Assembly: GCF_900112575.1 (NCBI RefSeq)
Contig: NZ_FOMH01000003.1
Location: 434,001-498,000 of the forward strand
Direction of reading: 5' to 3'
DNA from: Flavobacterium phragmitis
GTDB lineage: Bacteria; Bacteroidota; Bacteroidia; Flavobacteriales; Flavobacteriaceae
Length of the DNA stretch: 64,000 nt
Shown here piece after piece: positions 52,919-62,496 of the stretch. The notes under the pieces were generated by a model that was given only the letters and a program-made list of their open reading frames with translations, did no database searches and had not been told where the DNA came from. A program made the translations under genes and the position numbers. Each line of letters opens with the position of its first letter. The first letter of the stretch is position 1.

Positions 52919-53440
52919 TTACTTCCTTTTTTTAATAACTTTCGCAGGAACGCCAACAGCTATTGAAAATGGAGGAATATTTTTTGTTACTATTGCGCCC
53001 GCGCCAATTATGGAACCTGTCCCAATTTTACAACCAGGCATTACAACAACATTTCTTCCAATCCACACATCATCTTCAACAATTACTGGATCATTTGAGG
53101 TCATTCCTTGAAGCATCATTGGGATATCTATTCTTGAAGTAACATGTGAATTAGATAAAAGACATACATTGGGAGCAATCAAAACATAATTACCAATTTT
53201 TGCAGCTTGTATGAAAACATTTTCATTAATATGAGTGTGATGCCCTATGGAAACTTTATCTATTCCTGTTGAGATGTAAACACCTTCTTCAATAATGCAA
53301 TCTGCAGAACAATTTAATACCTTCAGTATATTCTTCAAGTACCACAATCTGATTTTATTAGTTACTTTCAAATATCTTGAATTTGGTAATTTAGAAATTA
53401 ATAAATAATAAATCGTTAAGGTAATTCTATTGTAAATCAT
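52919..53440 (-). CDS. Left-handed beta-helix acetyltransferase
   Basis: A 173-residue hexapeptide-repeat protein. The repeats run from about residue 50 to 160, with VWIGRNVVVMPGCKIGTGSI and GAGAIVTKNIPPFSIAVGVP as the last turns and cap. NSHVTSRIDIPMM carries the probable catalytic His. Sugar O-acetyltransferases of this length acetylate glycans or nucleotide sugars. It is in the capsule operon, so the polymer is likely acetylated. Confidence 0.88.
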   Translation of the reverse strand: MIYNRITLTIYYLLISKLPNSRYLKVTNKIRLWYLKNILKVLNCSADCIIEEGVYISTGIDKVSIGHHTHINENVFIQAAKIGNYVLIAPNVCLLSNSHVTSRIDIPMMLQGMTSNDPVIVEDDVWIGRNVVVMPGCKIGTGSIIGAGAIVTKNIPPFSIAVGVPAKVIKKRK

Positions 53441-54388
53441 CTAATCTTGATATGCTTGATGTAGCCTTTTTAAAACAGAATTGTTATCATACAAACCTTT
53501 TTCAATAAACTTTTCTCTCAAATTAAAAATATCTGACTCAAAAGATTTAATAACGAATTCTGCGAGTTCTATTGATGAGTATGTATCAGTAACGAAACAA
53601 CCTGGCAAATTTTCTGTAACTTTCATTACATCTCCAACATTTACAGATACAACTGGTAAATTACAGGCTAGCGCTTCTTTTATTATTTGAGGAGAACCTT
53701 CACTTAATGAAGTCATTATCAAACAATCACTTGTCGATAATAAACTTACTACTTCCCTTCTTTCCAGATTGTGAACAATTTTAAAATCCAAATTATAAGC
53801 AGATTTCTTTTTTATTTCTTTTAGTACCTCTTTAAATAATGAATAATTTTTAACGGGTCTTGCAGGATCTCCAGGAAATACTACGGTCTTTTTATTGTTA
53901 TCAAAATTTATTTTTTCTTGATTTTGCTTAAAAAAATCAATATCTACACCGCAAGGCAAAATTTCAAAAGGAACTTTCAATTCTGAAAGTATTTCAGCCA
54001 TTTCATTATTTAATATAAATGCCTTGTCAACTCTTTTCAATATTTTACTGGTAAGATAAAGTTGTAAAAACTTCCCTTGTCGCGGAAGGATATCACCTCC
54101 ATGAAGAGTTATAAAAACTTTACATTTTGGTTTATAAAACAATAGAAACAAGCCTGATAAACCATAATGGATATGAATAATTTCAGGATTACATCGAGTA
54201 ATTATTTTTTTTAAACTAAATAAAGCTTTTATGTATTCTATCTTTCCATTTTCAAGTGCGTTTATAAAATATAGCCGGCTACTTACCCCAAATTTTTTGT
54301 TATAACCAATAATTTGTTCTTGTACATGAATGCCATAATAAATATGCTTCTTTGTTGGAAACATATTAGACACATAAAGTATTTTCAT
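53441..54388 (-). CDS. Family 4 glycosyltransferase
   Basis: 315 residues from ATG 54388 (MKILYVSNMFPTKKHIYYGI), overlapping the polymerase gene's end by 23 bases; a start at 54424 would add a run unlike the family. The GT-B fold shows CKVFITLHGGDILPRQG, PFEILPCGVDIDFFK, VVFPGDPARPVKNYS, and the donor site MTSLSEGSPQIIKEALACNL with the E(x7)E motif. It probably adds an inner sugar of the repeat. Confidence 0.9.
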   Translation of the reverse strand: MKILYVSNMFPTKKHIYYGIHVQEQIIGYNKKFGVSSRLYFINALENGKIEYIKALFSLKKIITRCNPEIIHIHYGLSGLFLLFYKPKCKVFITLHGGDILPRQGKFLQLYLTSKILKRVDKAFILNNEMAEILSELKVPFEILPCGVDIDFFKQNQEKINFDNNKKTVVFPGDPARPVKNYSLFKEVLKEIKKKSAYNLDFKIVHNLERREVVSLLSTSDCLIMTSLSEGSPQIIKEALACNLPVVSVNVGDVMKVTENLPGCFVTDTYSSIELAEFVIKSFESDIFNLREKFIEKGLYDNNSVLKRLHQAYQD

Positions 54389-55559
54389 GTCTATTTGTAT
54401 TTGTATTTCTAAGTAAAGAACCATATAACAATCCTCCTAGAGAAGTTATGAGGGAGAAAACATATGATGAGTAAATAACATTTTCAAACAATAAGCGAAG
54501 AACCACAAAAACAATAAAGGCTATTGCAACTCTAGAACTACTTTGAATCCCCATTTTAAAAAACTTGTATAAAAAGGACAGAAAGCAAAATAAGCCTAAT
54601 AAACCAAAATCAAGAAGAATTGCAATAAAATCATTATGTGGTGCAAAATCTGCATATTGAAGAAATGATTCAACTCCAGAACCGAATACAATATTTACAA
54701 AATCTTGATTAAAAATCTTGTATAGATAAAAAGTATAAGAAAAAATTCGCCAAGTAAATGAACCACTATTTTCAGATTCATTCAAGACCAAGCTTTGATG
54801 AATTGATTCCTGATAAAATTCTTTTAAAGATATTTCTTTTCGAAAATAATTAATTGACCCAAATATTTTTTGGTGTAAATCTGGAGAAACTGAATTTGTT
54901 ATATAATAAAAACTTACAAATGCAATTATTAATATAATAAGTAATAATAAAACATTCTTCAGTTTATAATATTTTAAAGGTATAAATGCAGTAATCTGAG
55001 TAACAAATGCTCCTGTTGAAAGAGTCAAATAAGAGCCAACTGCCAAATTAAGGGATGAAAATTTTATTGAATAAGCATTTTTTTTTCTATCTTGATAATA
55101 AATTAAATAGAAAAGAGAAATAAAAACAAAGTAAGTACCTAAAAGGTTTACATGTTCGAAATTATAAAATTCTCTTCTTGCATAACTACCTTTAAATAAT
55201 GAAATAAGTAAACTTACAGAAAAGCAAATCAGCCCAACTCTCCATATTAATTTAGATCTTTTAATAATTGTGTTAAAAATTGATTTATACCCAATAAATA
55301 AAAAAATACAGTATAGAAGTACAGCAATGAAAATTTTAACTGACTGAATATTTTTTGATATAACTACATAAAAGAAAAAATATAACAAAACAAAATTCAA
55401 TTTACGCTTTACAATAAAATTGAGAAAATGTCTGTCAAGTAATATTGGGAGTATAAAACATAATTGTAAAACGATATTAAGTTCTCGGAACGGGCTAAAA
55501 AAATCTAAAATTATTTTAACAATAAAAAATGCAGGCAGAACATTGTATTTCGCTATCAT
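54366..55559 (-). CDS. Wzy-type polysaccharide polymerase / O-antigen ligase-like protein
   Basis: A 397-residue inner-membrane protein with about ten or more helices and one larger periplasmic loop (about 215-290) containing GSFTWRIFSYTFYLYKIF and VFGSGVESFLQYADFAPHND. The segment SGVESF...PHNDFIAILLDFG is typical of O-antigen ligase/Wzy proteins. It joins repeat units on undecaprenol. Sequence conservation in this family is low, so the call rests on topology and context. Confidence 0.85.
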   Translation of the reverse strand: MIAKYNVLPAFFIVKIILDFFSPFRELNIVLQLCFILPILLDRHFLNFIVKRKLNFVLLYFFFYVVISKNIQSVKIFIAVLLYCIFLFIGYKSIFNTIIKRSKLIWRVGLICFSVSLLISLFKGSYARREFYNFEHVNLLGTYFVFISLFYLIYYQDRKKNAYSIKFSSLNLAVGSYLTLSTGAFVTQITAFIPLKYYKLKNVLLLLIILIIAFVSFYYITNSVSPDLHQKIFGSINYFRKEISLKEFYQESIHQSLVLNESENSGSFTWRIFSYTFYLYKIFNQDFVNIVFGSGVESFLQYADFAPHNDFIAILLDFGLLGLFCFLSFLYKFFKMGIQSSSRVAIAFIVFVVLRLLFENVIYSSYVFSLITSLGGLLYGSLLRNTNTNRHENTLCV

Positions 55560-55630
55560 TTTATTGAAATTTATACATAAAGTGAGTTGACTTAAATAAT
55601 AATTTAAACTTCTTTTTAGAAATATAAATA

Positions 55631-56706
<1,076 letters not shown>

Positions 56707-56723
56707 ATGTATTCAAATTAAAA

Positions 56724-57503
56724 TCAACCTAATAACTCTATATTCGAACTATGAAAATGTCTCTTTTCTTTAGATGGAATTTTCATAAAGTCTCCGTATT
56801 CATCCATCAAAAACTGATCAACTTTATTAGGAGCGCTGAACTCATATTTTTCAAATTCAATTTTACTTACTGGAAAGCAGGTAGTTAATTCATGAGGAGC
56901 ATAAAAACCTATACCATACGCATGAGAATATTTACTATTCATTATTTTACCTGCAAATTTTAAAATTGGAAGAACTAGTAATGCTGAATGGTAAAGAAAA
57001 TGAGACAAGAGGCGCCAAGGGGTCGATTTTTTAAACTCAAATCTAAATTTACTATAAAACGAATCATATAAAAGCTTAGTTTTCTTTGACAAAACAATTG
57101 ATTCAAATGGAAAAATATCTATGAACAAACCGTTGTATCTATAATTTCTATGTAAACATTCATCCTCTGAGATTAAGGAATTGACATCACGTATTTTTGC
57201 ATAAAAATAAGGGTGACCTGGGTCAGTTTTTTTTGTTTGTAATCTAAGAGAATCTGGTAACTGAGCTTCTAGAATTGATAATAATCTATCATAATCTTCA
57301 ATTCGCACCCCAACATCGAAATCATCATCCCACGGAATAAATCCTCCATGCCTTCTTGCCCCTAACAATGTACCTGAAATTAACCAATAAGTGATATTAT
57401 TGGTTCGACAAATTTTATCAAACTCTATCGCTATTTCTAACATACGTAATTGCGCTTTTCTCAATGTAGATCCTTCTGGATTGTAAAGACTTAAATCTTC
57501 CAT
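56724..57503 (-). CDS. LicD family phosphotransferase
   Basis: A 259-residue protein. LicD hallmarks: ITYWLISGTLLGARRHGGFI followed by PWDDDFDVGV (acidic Asp59-Asp60-Asp61 and Asp63, metal and nucleotide site) and FIDIFPFE. LicD-type enzymes transfer phosphocholine, glycerol phosphate or ribitol phosphate from a CDP-activated donor to a glycan. Two TagD-like cytidylyltransferases in the same operon could supply the donor. Start abuts the wzx stop (one base). Confidence 0.9.
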   Translation of the reverse strand: MEDLSLYNPEGSTLRKAQLRMLEIAIEFDKICRTNNITYWLISGTLLGARRHGGFIPWDDDFDVGVRIEDYDRLLSILEAQLPDSLRLQTKKTDPGHPYFYAKIRDVNSLISEDECLHRNYRYNGLFIDIFPFESIVLSKKTKLLYDSFYSKFRFEFKKSTPWRLLSHFLYHSALLVLPILKFAGKIMNSKYSHAYGIGFYAPHELTTCFPVSKIEFEKYEFSAPNKVDQFLMDEYGDFMKIPSKEKRHFHSSNIELLG

Positions 57504-58754
57504 TTAATTATTCATTATTAATTTTCTTACTCCATTTGCTCTTAATCCCAGAACCAGTAGCTCTGTTAAAGCAACTAGAATAGCTACAGAATATATTGAA
57601 ATTGAATTTGTAAACCACAATACTGTAAGCATTGATACATGAAAAAGAGAGGCAATTATAACCGTATAATTAGTAAACTTTGTATATCCAAAAGCTCCTA
57701 ACAATGGATAACCTAGCAGAATAGAGGGAACAGAAATCAAGCAGACTCCAAAAAGAATTTTTAACGTGTTGACACTTTGTATTGCAACATCTTTATAAAA
57801 TAATTCCATAATAAAGTTTGAACCGTATATACAAATTGGTAAGCATATAAAATTCATTATGATTACAGCAATAAATATCTTTTTAAACACTTTAATGTTT
57901 CTATTTTTAATCATGTATGGATATAATGCATTGTTCAATGGTCCAAAGATACTTTGCAATGCTAAATAAAGTTTTTCTGCTGCAGTATAAAAACCAACAG
58001 TAGCATTTCCTAGTACCAGCCCTAAAATAAATGTATTACTAATAGTGTATATTGACACCGAAATCCTTGAAATGAAAAAATCCGAACTGTCTTTTAGACA
58101 ATTTTTAATACCTGTAAAAGAAACTTTTGAAAAACAAAAATTCACTCCAAAACTAGATTTAGCTACATAAAGAGCAATTGTACCTGATGCTATAGAACCT
58201 AGACCATAAAAGAAAGGAACTAATAAATAATCAGCATCTGATTTTACAAGAAAAAAAATTGGGATAATAGACAGAGTTCGAGTTGCAATATTAATTTTAG
58301 TTATATATTTCATCTGCTCTATCCCCTGAAAAAACCATGTTGGCAAAAGTACAGAACCAAAAACTGTCATATAAGATAACAGATAGACCAATTTATCTTG
58401 ATTAAACTTATTAAAAATACAAATTACAGATAGTAAGATTACAAAGCCTAAAAGAAATAAAAAAAGCTGCGAAATTAAAACATTAATAAAATACTCATCT
58501 CTTGACTCTTTATTATCTCTTTGCAAAGAAATAAACTGAACACCAGACAAATTAAATCCAAAATCTGTTAAAATAACGAAATACTGTGTAAAAGCAGTTG
58601 CAAAACTTATTAATCCAAAAGTTTCTACACCTAATGTTCTGAATAAATAAGGTACTGTCAGTAAGGGGAATATGTAATTTGCTCCTTGCAAAATTAGCAA
58701 AGACAAAAAATTAGATATTAATGAAGAATTTAAAATATTTTTTCTTAATAACAT
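57504..58754 (-). CDS. Wzx-type polysaccharide flippase
   Basis: A 416-residue inner-membrane protein with about 12 helices. It opens NFLSLLILQGANYIFPLLTV followed by PYLFRTLGVETFGLISFATA, typical of the RfbX/Wzx (MOP) family; RPL-type SLQRDNKESRDEY loop follows. It moves lipid-linked repeat units across the membrane for Wzy. The gene runs directly into licD. Confidence 0.93.
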   Translation of the reverse strand: MLLRKNILNSSLISNFLSLLILQGANYIFPLLTVPYLFRTLGVETFGLISFATAFTQYFVILTDFGFNLSGVQFISLQRDNKESRDEYFINVLISQLFLFLLGFVILLSVICIFNKFNQDKLVYLLSYMTVFGSVLLPTWFFQGIEQMKYITKINIATRTLSIIPIFFLVKSDADYLLVPFFYGLGSIASGTIALYVAKSSFGVNFCFSKVSFTGIKNCLKDSSDFFISRISVSIYTISNTFILGLVLGNATVGFYTAAEKLYLALQSIFGPLNNALYPYMIKNRNIKVFKKIFIAVIIMNFICLPICIYGSNFIMELFYKDVAIQSVNTLKILFGVCLISVPSILLGYPLLGAFGYTKFTNYTVIIASLFHVSMLTVLWFTNSISIYSVAILVALTELLVLGLRANGVRKLIMNN

Positions 58755-58772
58755 TGAAATAAATAAAATTAC

Positions 58773-59372
58773 TTAAAGAATTTTTTTTTCTCCTTTTCGA
58801 TAAAAAATAATATCACCTGGCTTATACAATCCTCCAAGAATTTCACCTATTACAATTCCTACATCTTCCGGATTCAAAGTATTATCATTAGGAAGGTCAA
58901 AATAGTTCCTGAATTTTGTCTGCACTGCTCCTGGTGCAATCGCGTACGAGGAAAAACCATCATTAGCCATAGACTTTGTAAATGTTACCACACCAGCTTT
59001 TGAACAACAATAAGATCCCCAATCTTTATAAGCACTATAAGCAGCCGTAGATGCAATGTTTATAATAATTGCACTTTGATTTTGTTCAAGTCCTTTTTTA
59101 GACACATAATAAACTCCTATTAAATTAACCATCAAATCTTTAACCCATTTTTCTTCGTTTGATTCGAGTAATCGTTTTGGGTGAATTGAACCCGCACTAT
59201 TTATTATTAAATCAAAAGGCCCATGCAAATTGATGTAGTCTCTCACATTATTCAAGTTAGTAACATCTAAAATTTCCTTATTCGGCCTGTACACATCAAA
59301 AGCTGAAGCAAGTTTTTTAGATATTGCAATTGCTATATCACCACTACCCCCTGTAATTAATGCTCTTTTCAT
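58773..59372 (-). CDS. Short-chain dehydrogenase/reductase in the capsule operon
   Basis: A 199-residue enzyme, short for an SDR (usually about 250) but with the core intact: ALITGGSGDIAIAISKKLA (nucleotide loop), INSAGS, and the Tyr-x3-Lys motif in GSYCCSKAGVVTFTKSMAN. The start overlaps the stop of the cytidylyltransferase gene by four bases, so the two are coupled. By analogy with TarI/TarJ-type pairs, it could make or reduce the alditol that is then activated; that is inference. Confidence 0.88.
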   Translation of the reverse strand: MKRALITGGSGDIAIAISKKLASAFDVYRPNKEILDVTNLNNVRDYINLHGPFDLIINSAGSIHPKRLLESNEEKWVKDLMVNLIGVYYVSKKGLEQNQSAIIINIASTAAYSAYKDWGSYCCSKAGVVTFTKSMANDGFSSYAIAPGAVQTKFRNYFDLPNDNTLNPEDVGIVIGEILGGLYKPGDIIFYRKGEKKIL

Positions 59373-59830
59373 TCCGTCTTTAAAATAGTTGGATTAGTGT
59401 GTTTATCACTAATATCTTTTAATTCTTTATATTTAAGGAAAATATCTTCTTTCAATTTAGAAGAAGAAACACCATCACCATATGGAAAATAAAATACTTC
59501 AACGCCCAGTTCACGTAAATAATCATATTTACCTTCCCAATCATCTCCTACTACAAAAGCATCGATATTTAATTTTTTCACCAATAAAGAATGATCTAAT
59601 GAACGCTGTGGAATTACAACATCTGGATATTTTAATGCATCAACAATTGCCAATCTCTCTTCAAAAGGAATAATTGGAGCTTTTTTATATGAACAAACCA
59701 ATTCATCACTACTCACCCCAACAATCAAAGTTTCTCCTAATCCTCTAGCATATTTAATCATTTTAAGATGATTAGAATGAAACATGTCAAATGTTCCTGA
59801 TGTATAAATTATTTTATTTTTTCTCAACAT
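59369..59830 (-). CDS. Cytidylyltransferase-like protein, copy A (HSNH variant)
   Basis: A 153-residue nucleotidyltransferase with the opening IIYTSGTFDMFHSNHLKMIK. The usual HxGH motif reads HSNH, a Gly to Asn change. The later segments IPFEERLAIVDALKYPDVVI and VVGDDWEGKYDYL match glycerol-3-phosphate cytidylyltransferase (TagD) relatives; SSSKLK corresponds to the ISTT/SSS turn. It overlaps the SDR gene by four bases. Donor could be CDP-glycerol or a related CDP-alditol. Confidence 0.85.
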   Translation of the reverse strand: MLRKNKIIYTSGTFDMFHSNHLKMIKYARGLGETLIVGVSSDELVCSYKKAPIIPFEERLAIVDALKYPDVVIPQRSLDHSLLVKKLNIDAFVVGDDWEGKYDYLRELGVEVFYFPYGDGVSSSKLKEDIFLKYKELKDISDKHTNPTILKTE

Positions 59831-59842
59831 AATATTACCAAA

Positions 59843-60667
59843 TTATTCTGTTGGCATTTTACTCTTACTTAACAATATTTCTGGCTCATCAGTTGTAATA
59901 AAATCAAAATCATTACCCAGAAACCAATCCATATTTTCGCTATCATTAACAGTCCAAACACCTAAATTTAATTTGTAGGCTTTTGCCTTTGCAATCCATT
60001 CAAAATGATCTTTATAAACATAATAACCATAATCTGCTCCTGATATATTATCTAATTTGAGTTGTTCTGGTGGCAAGTCTCCATTTAGATATTGAATATT
60101 TGCTGACGAATTTAGCATTCTCAATTGCTTTAAGATATTGTAATCAAAAGAGATATAAATGATATATTTTTGAGCATTAAGTTCATTAATAATTTTTTCT
60201 GTACTACTAACTAAAAACTTTGCGCGTTCAGTATCTAGTCCATAATTTTTAAGTTCGCAAATTAATTTTGTAGTTCTATTATTTTCTTTTCCTGCTAAAA
60301 TATACTCTCTCAATGTAGGAAGCTTTTCTCCATTAGAAAGTTTTAAAGTAATCAAATCAGCATACTTATTTTTTTGAATTTCAAGATTATTATACTTTCT
60401 ATCATGGCTTATCACTAAAGAATCATCAGCAGTCAATACAATATCAAACTCAGAACCTTTACATTCTAAACGAATTGCTTCCTTTAATGATGCAATTGAA
60501 TTTTGTGGCAGACTATTTTTTTTCCAAGCCCCTCTATGTGCAACGACATGATTTTTAGAAATAATTGTATTTTCATTACTGTTTGGAACTAAATTTATAT
60601 TTTCTTTTGAACATCCAACAATAAATAAAAGAACTAATGTTGCAATAAATAATCTTTTGTATATCAT
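59843..60667 (-). CDS. Glycerophosphodiester phosphodiesterase, lipoprotein
   Basis: A 274-residue lipoprotein (LFIVGCSKE, Cys19). The GDPD fold shows VVAHRGAWKKNSLPQNSIAS (His44-Arg45), GSEFDIVLTADDSLVISHDR (Glu, Asp and His ligands), and ends with FDFITTDEPEILL. It cleaves glycerophosphodiesters to glycerol-3-phosphate and an alcohol outside the cytoplasm. Its place between two TagD-like genes suggests it trims or recycles glycerol-phosphate groups of the surface polymer. Confidence 0.9.
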   Translation of the reverse strand: MIYKRLFIATLVLLFIVGCSKENINLVPNSNENTIISKNHVVAHRGAWKKNSLPQNSIASLKEAIRLECKGSEFDIVLTADDSLVISHDRKYNNLEIQKNKYADLITLKLSNGEKLPTLREYILAGKENNRTTKLICELKNYGLDTERAKFLVSSTEKIINELNAQKYIIYISFDYNILKQLRMLNSSANIQYLNGDLPPEQLKLDNISGADYGYYVYKDHFEWIAKAKAYKLNLGVWTVNDSENMDWFLGNDFDFITTDEPEILLSKSKMPTE

Positions 60668-60772
60668 ATTTTATTCTTTAAGGATGGTGAGTCTTTCTCA
60701 TTAAGAAATAAGCTGAGATAATGTTTTAGAATTGATACGTTGTATCTCAAACTAAATCAGAGAAATAACTAT

Positions 60773-61198
60773 TTACTGCACCTTAGCCAACTCCCTAACT
60801 GCTACTTCTTTCCTAAGTCCACTGCTAGAAAAACGATGATCACGTGTATTAAAGTAAAGTTCGATTCCTTTTTTCTCGCAATAAGTTCTTCCTGTAAAGT
60901 TTTGATCTTTGTATTCATCACCTAGTATGCGAACATCAATTTTAAATGACCGAAGAATATCATCCAAATCTTGCTCAGTTAAATAGGGAACAATTTCATC
61001 TACAAACTTGCATCCTTTAAGCTGAATGTATCTCTCCACTACAGTTTGAGTTGGACTGTTTTTCTCCGGACGGTCTAATGTTGGATCAATTTGTAAACCT
61101 GCAATTAAATAATCACATTGGCTCTTAGCCTCTTCTAACATTTTTATATGACCTGCATGAAGCAAATCAAAAGCACTAAAAGTTATTCCTACTTTCAT
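60773..61198 (-). CDS. Cytidylyltransferase-like protein, copy B (TagD-like)
   Basis: A 141-residue nucleotidyltransferase with the intact motif HAGH in ITFSAFDLLHAGHIKMLEEA, then GLQIDPTLDRPEKNSPTQTV and VERYIQLKGCKFVDEIVPYL, and RFSSSGLR for the final turn. It is the first gene of the capsule operon and resembles TagD; copy A downstream has the altered HSNH motif, so the two may handle different substrates. Confidence 0.87.
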   Translation of the reverse strand: MKVGITFSAFDLLHAGHIKMLEEAKSQCDYLIAGLQIDPTLDRPEKNSPTQTVVERYIQLKGCKFVDEIVPYLTEQDLDDILRSFKIDVRILGDEYKDQNFTGRTYCEKKGIELYFNTRDHRFSSSGLRKEVAVRELAKVQ

Positions 61199-61358
61199 AT
61201 TATAATTTGTTAACTTGCAACAACCGAAACATAAGCATTAAGCACGGCTTCGCCTCTCCAAGTCACATATTTAAGACATTAGAGAACATTGTTAAAAAAT
61301 TAAAAATCAAACCAATACACAATTAAAAGATTGATTGGCCTGTTTTTTAAATATCGCG

Positions 61359-61366
61359 CAAAAGTA
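61359..61366 (-). promoter_or_regulatory. Likely -7 box of the capsule operon
   Basis: The minus strand reads TACTTTTG (TAnnTTTG), about 160 bases before the first gene, which implies a long leader of about 150 bases. No clear -33 TTG at standard spacing was found. Confidence 0.4.
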
Positions 61367-61481
61367 TATGATCGAATTACTTTAAAAAAGCCAAAAAGAA
61401 AGAAATGTCTTATTTTATTACAAAAAAAAACTTATAGTTTTTACTACAATTATGAGTTGTTCGTTTTAAACTTGTCTTAAC

Positions 61482-62447
61482 ATGAAGATTCTGAAAATCA
61501 TATTCGTACTGATTACCAATCAATTACATAGTCAAATTTCAGACTGTACCGATTCCCTTTCGAAAAATTACAATCCAAAAGCAGTAAAAAATGATGGAAG
61601 CTGTCTCTATCAAAACTTAAGAGTAAAACCTCAATATTCTAAAAAACTAAGTGATTCTATAAAAGAAACATCAGGATTAATCGATTTTAATAATCTTCTT
61701 TGGACACATAATGATGACCACGATAAGACTATTTACGGACTAGATTCTTTAGGTGTAATCAAAAAGAAAATTATTCTTGAAAATGTTGTCAATCATGACT
61801 GGGAAGAAATTTCGCAGGACGATAACTATATATACATTGGTGATTTTGGAAATAATTATTCAGGAAATCGAACAAATTTGCAAATACTCAAAATAGAGAA
61901 AAAATCATTTTTGGAAGAAAAACCTATAATTGAAACTATCTCATTTAGATATGCTGATCAAATCGATTTTTCTTCATCTAAACCTAATAAAACTAATTTT
62001 GACTGTGAAGCTTTTATAGTTTCCAAAGACAGTATTTATCTGTTTACCAAACAATGGAAATCTTCCAAAACGGCTATATATGTACTGCCAAATCAAGCAG
62101 GATCACAAATTGCCAAATACAAATCAACTTTAGATACAAAAGGTTTGGTAACCGGTGTAACTTATTTGAAGGATAAAAACTTGATTGTGTTGTGTGGCTA
62201 CTCTAAAATAGGAAAACCATTTTTATATCTGCTTTATGATTTTAAAGATCAGGATTTCTTAGCTGGAAATAAAAGACGAATCAATTTAAAACTTCCTTTT
62301 CATCAAATTGAGGGCATTGCGACAAAAGATGGTTTACATTATTATTTAACAAATGAAGCCTTGATTCGAAAACCTGTGATAAATGTTATACAACAAATAC
62401 ATTATTTAGATTTGAGTTCGGTTCTCAGTTTGTATCTCCATAAATAA
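61482..62447 (+). CDS. Secreted beta-propeller-like protein of unknown function
   Basis: A 321-residue exported protein. A short signal peptide ends at LHSQ. The segment DCTDSLSKNYNPKAVKNDGS followed by CLY matches a small Cys-bounded motif (CTDxxAxNYNPxAxxDDGSC) seen in many Bacteroidota secreted proteins. The rest (about 55-315) has repeated strands such as DDNYIYIGDFGNNYSGN and HQIEGIATKDGLHYYLTNE, suggesting a propeller like SdiA-regulated proteins. No C-terminal T9SS domain is seen. Ligand unknown. Confidence 0.65.
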   Translation: MKILKIIFVLITNQLHSQISDCTDSLSKNYNPKAVKNDGSCLYQNLRVKPQYSKKLSDSIKETSGLIDFNNLLWTHNDDHDKTIYGLDSLGVIKKKIILENVVNHDWEEISQDDNYIYIGDFGNNYSGNRTNLQILKIEKKSFLEEKPIIETISFRYADQIDFSSSKPNKTNFDCEAFIVSKDSIYLFTKQWKSSKTAIYVLPNQAGSQIAKYKSTLDTKGLVTGVTYLKDKNLIVLCGYSKIGKPFLYLLYDFKDQDFLAGNKRRINLKLPFHQIEGIATKDGLHYYLTNEALIRKPVINVIQQIHYLDLSSVLSLYLHK

Positions 62448-62471
62448 TTCGCAAATCGTAAGAGAATAGTT

Positions 62472-62479
62472 TACTTTTG
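62472..62479 (+). promoter_or_regulatory. Likely -7 box for the ABC-F gene
   Basis: TACTTTTG matches TAnnTTTG, 18 bases before the GTG start at 62497. Confidence 0.45.
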
Positions 62480-62496
62480 CAAAAAATTTTATTCTT

